From Prostheceraeus crozeri (lineage: Eukaryota > Platyhelminthes > Polycladida > Euryleptidae), in assembly GCA_907163375.1 (NCBI GenBank), contig CAJQUW010004409.1, positions 1 through 64,000 on the forward strand: DNA of 64,000 nucleotides, in the 5' to 3' direction. The notes beneath the pieces are model-generated. The model saw only the letters and a list, made by a program, of their open reading frames with translations. It did no database searches and had not been told where the DNA came from. Within the stretch, counting starts at the first letter, position 1. Each line of letters starts with the position of its first letter. The translations under genes and the position numbers were made by a program. Shown piece by piece: positions 23,876 through 34,789 of the stretch.

Positions 23876-24627
23876 ATTTACATTGAATGGAGCGAAATGG
23901 AAGTGAATAGGAGAATTAGAGCAGGGGTCGGAGCCTATCAGAAAGTGGCAGGAGTGTTGGGAGACAGAAGGATCAGCAAAGATATCAGACGGAAAGTGTT
24001 AGGTGTGTGTAATTCCAGCAGTCACATATGGTCTGGAAGCAATGGCGCTCACCAAAGATCAGCAAGATAGACTGCAAGTATGTGAGAACAATTGGCTGAG
24101 GAGGTTGTGTGGAGTGAAGTTGATTGACAGAAGAAAACTTGCAGAAATGAGACTCGAAGTCGGACTGAAACGAACGATGACTCAGAAGATTGTGGGAAAG
24201 AGACTATCTTGGGCCGGACATGTGGCAAGAATGAATGAGCAGAGGCTACCCAGGCGAATGGAGCAAGAAATGAGTGTGCGAAGAAGAGGAAGACCGAGAA
24301 TTCGTTGGAGTGACTGTGTCAAAAGAGATTTCCAGAAGGCGGAGGAAGATTGGAGAAGCGACGCAGAAGACAGAGTCGTATGGCGGAGAAGTGTGCACAA
24401 GGTGGTTGAAGTATGGAGCGGCTGACATTTTACTTGACTGTGTTTCCTGATATCGTTTCATGTGGTGTTACCCTGATGGTTTGTGGACTGTAGCTAGTTT
24501 GTGTTTCCATGAATTTTATGATGTATATGAACTTTCTCCTTTCTATCTTGTTTGTATGATTCCCCCTACCCCATTTATATGGGAGAAAGGGTTTGTTAAA
24601 ATAAAAAAAATAAAAAATAAATTTACA
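23876..24627 (+). mobile_element. 5'-truncated LINE 3' end
   Basis: The plus strand carries the C-terminal part of an RTE-like LINE reverse transcriptase. From about 23895: NRRIRAGVGAYQKVAGVL, then 24003-24425 (140 codons) with YGLEAMALTKDQQDRL, CENNWLRRLCGV, LSWAGHVARMNEQRLPRR and RRRGRPRIRWSDCV. One frame change lies near 24003. About 175 bp after the stop comes an A-rich tail (about 24598-24620). ATTTACA occurs at both borders (23876-23882 and 24621-24627), a possible 7-bp target duplication. Dead on arrival by 5' truncation. Confidence 0.88.
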
Positions 24628-25559
24628 GCTGACCTGTTGTACCATTTATGCTACATATGAAAATAATTGGCATAATTACTTAAACCCTAACCCCCTATTC
24701 CAATACCAAGACTGTGATAGGGAAAATAAGGTTAGACTTATCGCTGTCCCTAAACAATAAAATAAAGGTACGTATCACACATGACTGATCTTGTTGATTA
24801 TAGTTACCCTTTCCCTAACACAGTCTAGACGCGGGGAAAGTAATACTGAAACTTTAAAGTAACTGAATAACCTACGTACATGTACTTCTCGTGGTAATAC
24901 TTAGATATAGTCCAAAACACGAATGTTAGGCTACTGACGAAGGATACACACAAGCGAATCTGTAGGCAGCGCGAATCAAACGTCGATTATAATCGGCAGT
25001 GTTTCTGAAAATAAAATGCACGATGAACAGAGATTGGATTCTTGTGGATTATGCGGATGTCACTCGGCATTAACTACACACATTCTTCGACGATATTGAG
25101 CAGCACTGCTGCTGTCGAATGACTCTGATCGTTGTAACTGAATTCGATGGCCGCGCGGTGTGTGTTCATTGATTACAATGAGTCAGCATGACGCATTGTA
25201 TTCAATGATGATCATCTGAGTCATCATCACACACAATGAAAGCGGGAAAAGCTGAATATTGGTTGATGAAAAGATGGCAAAAACGCAGAAATACTGCAAA
25301 CGTTTGTTCAGCTCATGGCACTCGCGTCATGAATAGAACGAATTAGGATAGATTGATCAGCAACCTATAAGTGATTTTATTTTCAGGTGATCCAACAGAC
25401 ATGTTCACTACTGTATTTTTTATGCAATATTTCAGTAAATAACGTGGGTCTATTGATATCTTATAATAAACAGCAGTATTCAATATCATTATACATTACA
25501 CCCCCACTAGGTTGCAAAACGGCGTCGTATCATTGTTCAAACACACAATATCTTTCTGT
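24628..25559. other. spacer, no recognised gene
   Basis: Intergenic sequence. Two TGAGTCA words near 25180-25230 and a GATGATCATC palindrome were noted without further support. No coding region recognised. Confidence 0.5.
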
Positions 25560-26078
25560 CGAACTGTCGTATCAGTTATACGACACTCAATAATGCGAAA
25601 ATCTGTCTGTCGAAGTGTCGTATAAGTTATACATCGGTTCGACAGACAGAATTTGTCTCTCAACAGTTATACGACGATATTGATGTGGCCATACCGTCGA
25701 AACGGCTGAAAATTCAAACTCGACATCTTGAAATTCAGAAAATTCACGAAATTTTGGTCAAGATGATGTAAAAATCTCAAAATCGAAATTTTGGTCATAC
25801 GACGGTTCGACAGACAACAGGCGAATTATCCGTACTCACGAACAAATCCTATTAAATCTTTTCTATTGCTTCAAAAAACTTTTTTCTTATATGTATTTGA
25901 TATCATCTAACAGTAGACGCTACAATTTACGATTTTTCTTCAAAAGTTTTTCAAAATTTCAATTATTTCAGCTCATCGAAATCTATGCGCGCATAGATTA
26001 CTATGAGCATAGACCCACCTTGTAATTCTCTAAAATCGCATAGACATACGACTCTTACGAGAACACAATGTCTATATA
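25560..26078. repeat. diverged relative of the 19.5-20.6 kb repeats
   Basis: 25830-26078 aligns in the same direction with 19660-19900 (CTTCAAAAAAC...TTT, TACGATTTTT, TCA(A/G)CTCATC, GAGCATA, AAAATCGCATAGA). 25795-25826 is an inverted match to 20285-20316 (CGACGGTTCGACA...CAACAGGCGAAT). 25560-25680 holds CGTATAAGTTATAC-type palindromes and CGACAGACAGA words shared with 20513-20645. It abuts composite repeat copy B. Confidence 0.65.
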
Positions 26079-26248
26079 GATATAATGTTCATGCATAATT
26101 TTCATCGCATGTGCAATTCAAGATTGTTGGCATGTGCATTCATCTTATCTCCCAAGATGAGTACATGAATAATTGCACATGTAATATGCATTTATACCGG
26201 GTGAGCGGAAAGTCAATCCCTGATTTCAAAAGCCTGTAGTTTCAAGGC

Positions 26249-26261
26249 AAATATATTTTTA
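26249..26261. repeat. 13-bp target duplication, left
   Basis: AAATATATTTTTA, identical to 27508-27520 and present once at the matching place in copy A (about 10287-10299). Confidence 0.93.
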
Positions 26262-27507
26262 CATAGTTGACCAGTCGTCGGGAGATCATTTTGATTAATG
26301 AGAGTGTGTTAGAGAAAACTCCCCAAGTTTAGGTCGATGCTTTCTTGAAAGTTAAGTACAAAGTTAAAACAGGTCAGACGGGCCTTCGGCGTCCAGCGCC
26401 TTCGAAACGGTCGATGGTAACAGACGGGATGCAACTGTGTGAAGTATTTATGTGAAGATATGAGTTCTGTTAAGATGTGTGTTGGCGGTTTGCATGATTA
26501 TCGAATTGTGAAGAGAGATTGTAGTCTGGAAGTTCGTGTTTCCTGTTGATCTGTGGTTTAAGCTGTGTTATTGCTTTGGCCTCTGCTATTGTTGTGTCTC
26601 GAGTGTTGTGCAGTTTGCGAATAAGACCGACCTGAAAATTACCGATGCCGCCTATCCCTCCATGCTTATCTTGCAAGTGGTTATAAAGAGCACTACTATT
26701 ACTTTTATTATCAATCGCCTTCCTATGCTCTTGGTGCCTAGTTTTTAGCATGCGGGCAGTTTTCCCTATATAAAATTCTCCGCATTGAACACACGTGTAT
26801 TGATATACGACGTATCTGTCTCGGCACGAGTACTTATTGTTCTTAAAATCACTGCAAATATTACAAGAGCATGATTTTTCTTTCTTATTATTATTAAGGT
26901 AGTTGGCCGATTGATAACCATACTCATTAATCAAACGTACCGGTAAATCATATTTTTTAATAAGTTTATTTATTTTGCGATTACACCGGTCATTAACGTA
27001 GGGCACTTTAAATTGAAAATTATTTTCTTTACTTATGCTATTTCTTTTATTTGATTTTTTTGTCTTAGTACTTATTTCGCGCTCCTTTTCGGTGTATTGA
27101 TTTTGTTCTAGAATTCGGTCAAACTCTGCTAAGTTCTCCTTCCTAATTTCTGGATCATTTGATCGTTGAGATATAGTATGTGCACTACTCTTTATATAAT
27201 TTGATTTAATGTGTCTCGGAAGAAAAGAATCTTTTCTCAAAGCTATACCACAGATCAACAGGAAACACGAACTTCCAGACTACAATCTCTCTTCACAATT
27301 CGATAATCATGCAAACCGCCAACACACATCTTAACAGAACTCATATCTTCACATAAATACTTCACACAGTTGCATCCCGTCTGTTACCATCGACCGTTTC
27401 GAAGGCGCTGGACGCCGAAGGCCCGTCTGACCTGTTTTAACTTTGTACTTAACTTTCAAGAAAGCATCGACCTAAACTTGGGGAGTTTTCTCTAACACAC
27501 TCTCATT
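26262..27507 (-). mobile_element. truncated Penelope-like element, inverted ends
   Basis: 1246-bp insertion in copy B flanked by a perfect 13-bp target duplication, AAATATATTTTTA, at 26249-26261 and 27508-27520; copy A has this once. Its ends are inverted copies of each other: 26297-26557 equals the reverse complement of 27247-27507 (261 bp each, essentially identical). The left side has 35 further bases (26262-26296) outside the inverted part. The arm contains the last codons of the protein plus the 3' untranslated region. This fits the known Penelope habit of carrying a partial inverted terminal copy ahead of a 5'-truncated body. The reverse transcriptase is absent. Confidence 0.92.
26470..27258 (-). 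CDS. GIY-YIG endonuclease part of truncated Penelope-like
   Basis: 262-codon open frame. Residues ~70-100 form a Lys-rich linker; CSCNICSDFKNNKYSC is the Cys motif before the endonuclease; then YVVYQYTC, GEFYIGKTAR, LKTRHQEHRKAID and the C-terminal LKPQINRKHELPDYN. In a full element this lies C-terminal to the RT; here the RT is gone and the first codons fall in the inverted arm. The frame is intact over its whole length, so the insertion is young, but the product would be an endonuclease fragment only. Confidence 0.9.
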   Translation of the reverse strand: MICGIALRKDSFLPRHIKSNYIKSSAHTISQRSNDPEIRKENLAEFDRILEQNQYTEKEREISTKTKKSNKRNSISKENNFQFKVPYVNDRCNRKINKLIKKYDLPVRLINEYGYQSANYLNNNKKEKSCSCNICSDFKNNKYSCRDRYVVYQYTCVQCGEFYIGKTARMLKTRHQEHRKAIDNKSNSSALYNHLQDKHGGIGGIGNFQVGLIRKLHNTRDTTIAEAKAITQLKPQINRKHELPDYNLSSQFDNHANRQHTS

Positions 27508-27520
27508 AAATATATTTTTA
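27508..27520. repeat. 13-bp target duplication, right
   Basis: AAATATATTTTTA, the partner of 26249-26261; repeat copy B resumes here with AGTCTAATTT. Confidence 0.93.
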
Positions 27521-27631
27521 AGTCTAATTTTTCGTCTCATAATTAAGAATGCACCAAAGTTTTATGCCAAAACAAGCATTTTGATCCACTACAATCTATT
27601 TAGTCACAGCAATTGCTCAAAATGACCTCCA

Positions 27632-28285
27632 TCAACTGACACAGAGATCATGTCTTTTCTCGAACGACTGAAAAGCGGAGTCAAGATGCGATGGCAAAAG
27701 TTGATTAAACGCTTCTCGAATCGCACACTTGAGACCCGTGATGCTGGTAGGCGCTTGTTTTTGAATCAAAGATTTATCGTGACTCCAAAAATAAAAGTCC
27801 ATCGGGGTCAAATCTGGACTTCGTGGAGCCCAATGGAATGGGCCATTGTTACCGATCCAGCGGTTACCGAAGTTAGAATAAATGAAAGACTTCGTCGTGT
27901 TCGCCCAATGACATGGTGCACCATCATGCATGAAGATGGTTTTTGAAAAACGTCTCATCCTCTTCATCGCGGGAATGGCAAATTCTTGCAGCATTTCGAG
28001 GTAGTCCCTGGCCTTGACCGTCGATTCAAATAGGAATGGTCCTATCACTCGATAGCGATATATCCCTGCCTAAACCACAAACTGATGGAGATTTTATTGG
28101 AACTTCGTGAATTTCATGAGGATTGTCTTTTCCCCAGATAACGCAGTTATGGCGATTGATGCGGCCATTCAGATGAAATGTCGCCTCGTCGGAAAAAATA
28201 CGTTGTTGAGATAGGCGTCATCCTCCGCTATTCTGGTAAGAAACTCGGTGTGCATTTCACCGATTGCATCACTATGCGGTCACTA
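27632..28285 (-). pseudogene. mariner/IS630-like transposase remnant, copy B
   Basis: Second copy of the fragment at 10234-11062. The open frame 27632-28048 (138 codons) is longer upstream than in copy A because one extra base (GAGG versus GAG) keeps it in frame, giving MIGPFLFESTVKARDY before the shared FMHDGAPCHW and RSPDLTPMDF motifs. The N-terminal domain is missing here too. Confidence 0.85.
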
Positions 28286-28649
28286 TAATTATCTTCTTCA
28301 CTATTGGTATTTTGTAGATTACTGTGAATGATAAAAAATCAGCATTCTTATTATTTGTAGCATTAAAAACGTCGACCGGCAAGGTCCCGGGCTCAGGAAC
28401 AATACCGACCCGCGGGACATCCCATGGTCTGAGGGCCAACCCGCCCAGCATTTAACTCTGTTTCATAGTCTGAGCAATCAAACCATAATACTCTTATCTT
28501 ATCAACATGACATAACAGAACAATCACAGGAACGCTTTTGAGAATTGATTATCTTCTCATTGTACCATTAACATAAATTGATATGGTAATCTACGGGTAA
28601 AAGTATTCTTTTACCTTTTTGCTAGATTCTTGGTGAACACTTTTTCTAT

Positions 28650-29625
28650 ACTAGTGATCCGTCATCCGCGTAGTCTAGGTCGGTGAAAACTTTCGTAGGA
28701 CTGATCTGAACTCCTCGATGGGCCTGAGGGCGTTATTTAGGATCCATTAGACGGCGTAATCAAAGAGCGTGGGGGATAGTAAGCAGCCCTGTCTGACAGC
28801 GGAACAGATTTCAAATGAGTCCGTCAAAATCTTAGCAAAACGCAATTCGAACCAATTCTCAATTCATAGTTGTCTGAAAGAAAAAATGGACACGTTCTTT
28901 ATCATAACTGTCACTTTGGTCGTCACCACCAAAGTGATTACATAATCATGAAACTTGGTCTGATTGGTCAGCATACCCACAAGATATGACCGTGAAAATA
29001 ACGTTCATCAATAAACGATAAAAACGGAGATCGCGCACAGCGAAACTTAGACACCTGAGACACGATAGGTAGGAGGGAGATATGTCGGTAGTTGATAGGA
29101 TTGTCTTTGAAGCCTTTCTTGTGATGTGCGGACGCACGGGCATGTTTCCAACCCTTTGATGTTTTACCACTGAATTGATTGGTGAAGCAGATGGGTCATG
29201 GATGGTGCGAGCTCACTGGCACATTCATAAAGTACGTGGGCACTGATGCCGTCGGATCCGGTCAACTATGTCACTTTCAATTGTTGCGAGCTGCAGAACG
29301 GTTTGACACGTAATTAATTCAATATGGCATAGTTCGGCGTTAGTCAGTGGTTCAATAGATGGAAGAGCATCAACTGGGGGTCGTTAGTAGCGTTGTTGAC
29401 GAAAAATCCTTTAAGAGGCTCGGCTTTCTCTCGAGATGTCACGTATCCGCGATCAGCGTTTTCAAGCGACCCATTGCTCCGTTTATCGCCCGCAAAACGT
29501 TTTTTTAGATGAGCTCCCATCAAGTCGTAGGGCGACTGGATGAAAATAGGAACGGCGTGATTCCGAGTAACTGCGTCGAGCGGCTGAGCAGGCCAGTCTG
29601 TAGCACTGCGGATCAGATTAGTCCT
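28650..29625 (-). pseudogene. LINE (CR1/Jockey-like) RT fragment, copy B
   Basis: Second copy of the RT fragment at 11430-12400, with the same stops and only a few single-base differences. The best-preserved part is 28946-29170 (ending in ISPSYLSCLRCLSF and beyond). Confidence 0.75.
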
Positions 29626-30312
29626 TAAAGGAATTGTGTCACAAATTATGATTAGTTACATGTAGAAGTAAAAAGTTGATGAAAGGACACATTGATAAAT
29701 TGTCAGTTAATATTTTCAAATAGAATCTACAACCTTGGAGATTTAAGAAAATATTCTTGAGAAGTCGGTAAAGGAAAACCAAGTCTTAAATTAATGTAGA
29801 CCTATTTCAATGTATAAGAAATGTAATGAATTACGATTTTCAAATAAACATCACGACCTGAGATTGATAGCAAGGTATTGTTCGTCAAGGTAGCAAGTAT
29901 TTCATTTCCAAGTTGATTGATCAATTGAAAATTCAAAGAATTATTCTTTTGTCTCGGTAGGATGTATGACATTTTATTGGTTTTCGAAATAATCGAAAAT
30001 TTTATTGAAACTTAGAAAGTCCTAAAATTGAGTCTCAAGACTTTTCATTTAAAAAACGTCCAGCTGTTTTATATCCTTGATGTACTGGTTAATACTACAG
30101 CAGATGTTGACATCTTTGTTCTGTTGTAGAACTGTTGGATATCAAAGACTCTCGTTCAAGGAACGGCGAATTGACGTATGACGTATCCGGTTCTCCTGTT
30201 GGCTAAAAGCATGAATGTCGCTATCACTGGACAAGTTCCTTTTTTTGGTGAGTTACGAAGGTTATCGTGAATGACTTACCATCAGAATAATATTCTAGAC
30301 TTCATTTAGATA

Positions 30313-31267
30313 TACCACTACGGTGCATCGAAATATTCATATTATTTTCATTTCAGACGAAATGTTGTCAAATGTGTGCTTATAACCGGCAAAGACACGT
30401 ATATTCATTGTTTGTCATAATATTGACCTAGCATAATAAGAAATGCGCTAGTTGTAAAAAGTTGTCTGTTGAATCTAATTACTTGTCATGTATGCATATT
30501 AATTTCTTTCTCGAAAACATGGTTGCCACACCAAGCTGAAAAGCGGGAATTTCTGTTATGCAAGTGCGTCTCTATACACAAGAAATCTATAGGCCAGAAC
30601 AGCTGTGAAGGATGATCTCGCGGCAGTTGGGTGGCATCCAGAATTCTGATTTGTCTTCGAAATTGATGCGAGAGGTGGTAGCCTCCAACCGAAGATATAA
30701 ATAATATAATATTAATAAGAAAAATACAGGAGGACAATAGGGTAATGAAGCGAAAACTCGACGATGAATAACTGTAAAGTATAGCCATGCGGCAGAAAAT
30801 GATCATCATATACGTAATGCACCGATTTACGTAAGGGATGCGTTCTGGAAATCATTGCGTAAATCGGGCAAAGAATCAAGACGAAATTAGAAGATGCGTT
30901 CTGCATCTCAGCATAAATAAGAGATTTGTCAAACTGCGCTCTACTTTCGTTTCCAAAACTCGTAATAAAACAAATGCTTAGGGTAGAATGAGCATATTTC
31001 CTTGAATGAAAATATCCGTATTCTTATTCCTTCGACCGTTTATTCAAGCTAAAGATTAAAAAAAGGAAAATTACAGAACCCACATTTTCGGCATAGCCTT
31101 CAGCAGGGGTGTCAAGCAATGTCTTTCAACGCTCAAAATGAACATCTATTTGTGAGCCTTGAACAGAAGTCTCCGCAGCTTCCACTTTCCGTCGGTCATT
31201 GACTAACTTGAGATTTCTGTGAATGACGTTCGATTTTATGCGTGCAGCATTGACCGAGTCGTGACCT
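30313..31267. other. spacer, no recognised gene
   Basis: AT-rich. An imperfect inverted pair (GATTTACGTAA / TTGCGTAAATC) lies near 30821-30868. Nothing else was recognised. Confidence 0.5.
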
Positions 31268-33577
31268 TTTAACCCTCAAACGTTCGGATTCTTTTACCAT
31301 CATATTTCGTTCACCTGTCTACCAGTGTAGACAAGTCATTTAATATGATATCTTAGTGTTTTGAAGCGAACAAAAGCATTGCAAATTGAATCACTACTGT
31401 TTATTATGTTTCATTATCAATATTCATCACTTAGTTTACTTTGTATAATGATTGTATAGCATAGGCCATTAATTAAATACATGAGTAGGCCTATTGGTGA
31501 TAATTGCCAAAAATGAAAACGATCTTTTTATCAGTAATACGACTTTCTTTATCAACAAAATCATGAATCTTTCGTAACATGAACAAATTACTTATAATAA
31601 GATCATCTCAGTAAAGTACTATGAAAAACTGTATAAGGCAAATGTCCAAATGATTTGGTGACATCAAAATATACCGTTCATACATGTATACACTGAAATA
31701 CAACTACATACGACCTTACTAGGGTTGTAGCTACTTTCTTATCAAAAGCGTGATGAATAAACATTGTTTTAAGCCTAATCACAAGTTTTTATGTTCACAG
31801 CAAAAAGCACTTACGCAGGATTGATAATTTCAGGCGCAGTGGAAACAGATAATGTTGTCAACATGGTGGATAGTACACACGTAAATAAAGCAGCGAGCAC
31901 ACCGTCTTCTTGTCGATTTTCTATTGGGCAACTTGACATTTGCGAGGCTTGTTGTCTCGTGGCTGGGAGAGCCTTTGTCTCTCTGGTGGACGTATTCCAA
32001 GTGCTGTAAATGCATGATGGGTTTGCGCATAGATTTGACTGTCATTGAATCTTCGGTTCATATTTGCATCGGCAAGTTGTCGGGCCACAGATTTTATGAA
32101 GGTTGATCGACTTCTCGTGTATCCATTTTCTGACATGATGAGGAAGGAGTTGACGAGGGCTGCGTCTAGCATATTGAAAAAATGTAGCAGCGGATAACGT
32201 CGTGTCTTACGTCGACAAGTGAAATCTTCAACTCGCGCGTCCATTACGTCCACTCCGCCTTTTCCGGAGTTATAATCAAGAATGACAGTCGGCTTCCGAT
32301 CATCACGGGAGGAAATGCTGTTAGACGAATGTTGGGTACTCAAAAGTAGCACATTCTTGTTTCGTTTTGGGGCATATGATGACAAAAGTACTCTATGTTC
32401 ATGATTCCATAAATTTCGTGTCTCGAACTGTGGAATGTTTCTAGTTGTCTTCATAACAGATGGTACTTCACGTCGAGCGGCGATGATGGTACCAGTTATG
32501 GTCAGTCCATTTTTCAACAGTTCTTTAGAAAGATCAAATGAGGTAAAGTACCTGTCAGTTACGATGTTTCGACGTGTCTGATAGTACGGTTCAGCAAGTT
32601 GAAGTACGATGGATTTCGCAAGGCCAACTGCTCTCACTCCTGTTGAGCCAGAATACGGCAAGGGCTTCAATGCGTAGCCATTTTTTGCGTCGCAGATCAG
32701 AAAGTTTTTATCCCATACTTAGCTGGCTTTTGGGGCATATACAATCGTCCGGGTGAATAACCACGGTAGGCATAGAGTTGCTCATCTACCGTAAGAGTTG
32801 CCGAGGGCACGTAGTGTCTTCGAAGATTCTGAGTAAACAAGTCCCAGAATTCCCTCACACCGCAGCAAGCTTGTCAGTGATTTGTCGATCACGCCGTGTT
32901 ACTTTGTTGTCGAAGGTGATGTGGCTGAGAAGTAATTTCAATCTGGTGGAAGAGATCGCGCATCTATAAAATGGGCGACTATCAGTCGAGTCATACAGAG
33001 ACGATATATTAGACATGTTTATCGCGATCAGCTCCGGCACGAATTATAACCCCGATGCCTGCTTTGAATTCCTCGTAGGAAAATTTCTTTTTTTGAAGAG
33101 AACGCATTCTTCGATTGGTGTACCGCAATGATGTGCGGATCATCTGATCGTCGATAAACAACATAAATGACTCAAATTCAGATGCTGGGTTTACAGTAGG
33201 ACCTTCGCGGAAGTTTATCACATTTCTTCCCAGACGTCTCGCAGGAGGAGCATTGAATTTCCAGACGATACCATTCGGAGATACTATGTCTGCTGGATCG
33301 GATATAACACCATCACTGCTGTCGCTTTCTCGAATTATTGGTTGATCAATAGATTCCAAATCAGACTCTTCTTCACTGTTGTTACTGTCATCACTATCGC
33401 CGAATACTTCCCGTCACTGGATTGCTGATACACTTCAGAATCTCCTACTGATGTATCAGACTCCGAGTCCACGGAATTGTCGTCTTCGTCAGAAGTAAGT
33501 GGCTCGGAATCACTGTCCTGTCGAGCTTATCGAAGCTGTTGCACTATCTCTTCAAGTGTTCTCCCAGGTCGCCGCAT
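31268..33577 (-). mobile_element. piggyBac element 1, decayed
   Basis: TTAA at 31268-31271 followed by CCCTCAAACGTTCGG looks like a piggyBac target site and terminal repeat. The transposase remains run on the minus strand from an ATG near 33577 to 31921. The opposite terminal repeat was not found between 33.6 and 34.8 kb, so the right end is lost or too diverged. Coordinates give the part that can be supported. Confidence 0.8.
31921..33577 (-). pseudogene. piggyBac 1 transposase, frame-broken
   Basis: DDE_Tnp_1_7-type transposase. Acidic N-terminus (RRPGRTLEEIVQQLR; Ser/Asp/Glu-rich to about 33360), middle region 33359-33009 (FSYEEFKAGIGVIIRAGADR) and 33040-32855 (ISSTRLKLLLSHITFD), then the long C-terminal frame 32670-31921 (249 codons). 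Catalytic context is seen in NIVTDRYFTSFDLSKEL and PTVILDYNSGKGGVDVMD. About four frame changes or stops separate the pieces. The usual C-terminal Cys-rich ring is not seen. Cannot be active. Confidence 0.9.
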
Positions 33578-34789
33578 GACGAAATCGGTGAATGACTTTA
33601 CTATCCTTGCTATAGAGTTTTATCAGCTCCATTAGTTGCGCAATCAGTCACTAGGAGTTAGGATCTTGGCATCAGTCCCATCAGGTAGACACGGTTAGAA
33701 GCTGACTCATTTTCACATGACAACTGGGCAGAAGTGTCACATGAAACCCAGTCATTGCATAATCATTCACAGATTTCCTTCATCATATCGCCACAGACTA
33801 TTGAGAGACTATTGTATTGGGAGCAGAGAGTGTGCTTGCTAATTACGCGTGCTGTGTGTGTACAGTGGGCGCAATGGAAATCTTGAGCGCAACGGTAGGA
33901 CGATATCTTGCACAACCATCAGACGTAGACATCCAACACGCACGTAGAAATTCACAAAATTAGATTATTTGAAATTAAGCAAGTTGATAAGATGACATGA
34001 CTGACAGCGAAATTACTATGGTAAAATTCTTAAATGAAAGCAGAAAAGATGCATAAAGAAAAGGGCATGAGAAAATAATAATAAACTCAAAAAAGAGCAA
34101 CAATAATGAAAAAATAAGTAAAAAGGAAAATAAAGGCTAAGAAAAAAATTTAAAAAGCAACAAAATTGTTGAAGTAAAAAATAGGATCTTTCTGCAAACA
34201 TACAAACATAAACATTTGATTTACAGCATCTAGTTGATTGCTACACCCTCAACGATGAAAAGTCCGCAAGATTAGTTACACTTTTTGATTTTTGAGAAGG
34301 TTTCGATGTTTCAATATATAAGAATTATATGAATTTTTCAGTTTTTGATTTATTTATAAATTGGTACTAACAAAGAATATAAGCAAACATCACAAGCCCT
34401 TTTTTGCATTTCAATATCGTTATCCATTACGAATGTGTGATGTATTTCTTTAGAGACTCACTGGTTTTTGTGGATTGCCGCTTCCAAGCCACGAATTTGC
34501 ACTTGTTTATATACTATTCGTGATAGACACAACCTAGTTTGTCTGTGTGATGTGAAAGACAAAACATACTGAGGACGAAACATACACACACACACACTTC
34601 TAAGGGAATCTCAAGTACAGAAGGTCCAGGGGTCGAGTCTTTCCACTTCTGGAGGCATCGTCGCTCTCACTGGTGGTTACTAGCCCTAACCTGATGAGAG
34701 TTACGAGTGTGTGAAGGCTGCCACATTCCTAGTTTACTAGCATGTCGTCGTGCCGCGCAGGAATGGGTGTCCTCTTGCAGATTTGCTCA
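33578..34789. other. spacer, no recognised gene
   Basis: No coding region recognised. A-rich minus-strand frames (about 34016-34201) are low complexity. A short CA run lies at about 34584-34597. Confidence 0.5.

Larger units (their letters stand above)
26079..30312. repeat. composite 3-kb repeat, copy B with insertion
   Basis: Direct copy of 10117-13086. It matches copy A from GATATAATGTTCATGC at 26079 to CTTCATTTAGATA at 30312, interrupted only by the Penelope-like insertion 26262-27507. The insertion must postdate the duplication, because copy A keeps the intact target. Flanks differ from those of copy A on both sides. Confidence 0.93.

Noticed and set aside
10117-30312. LTR pair around a 13-kb retroelement
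   Set aside because: The two direct copies are composites of dead mariner-like and LINE pieces, without LTR end words, primer-binding site or gag/pol genes between them.
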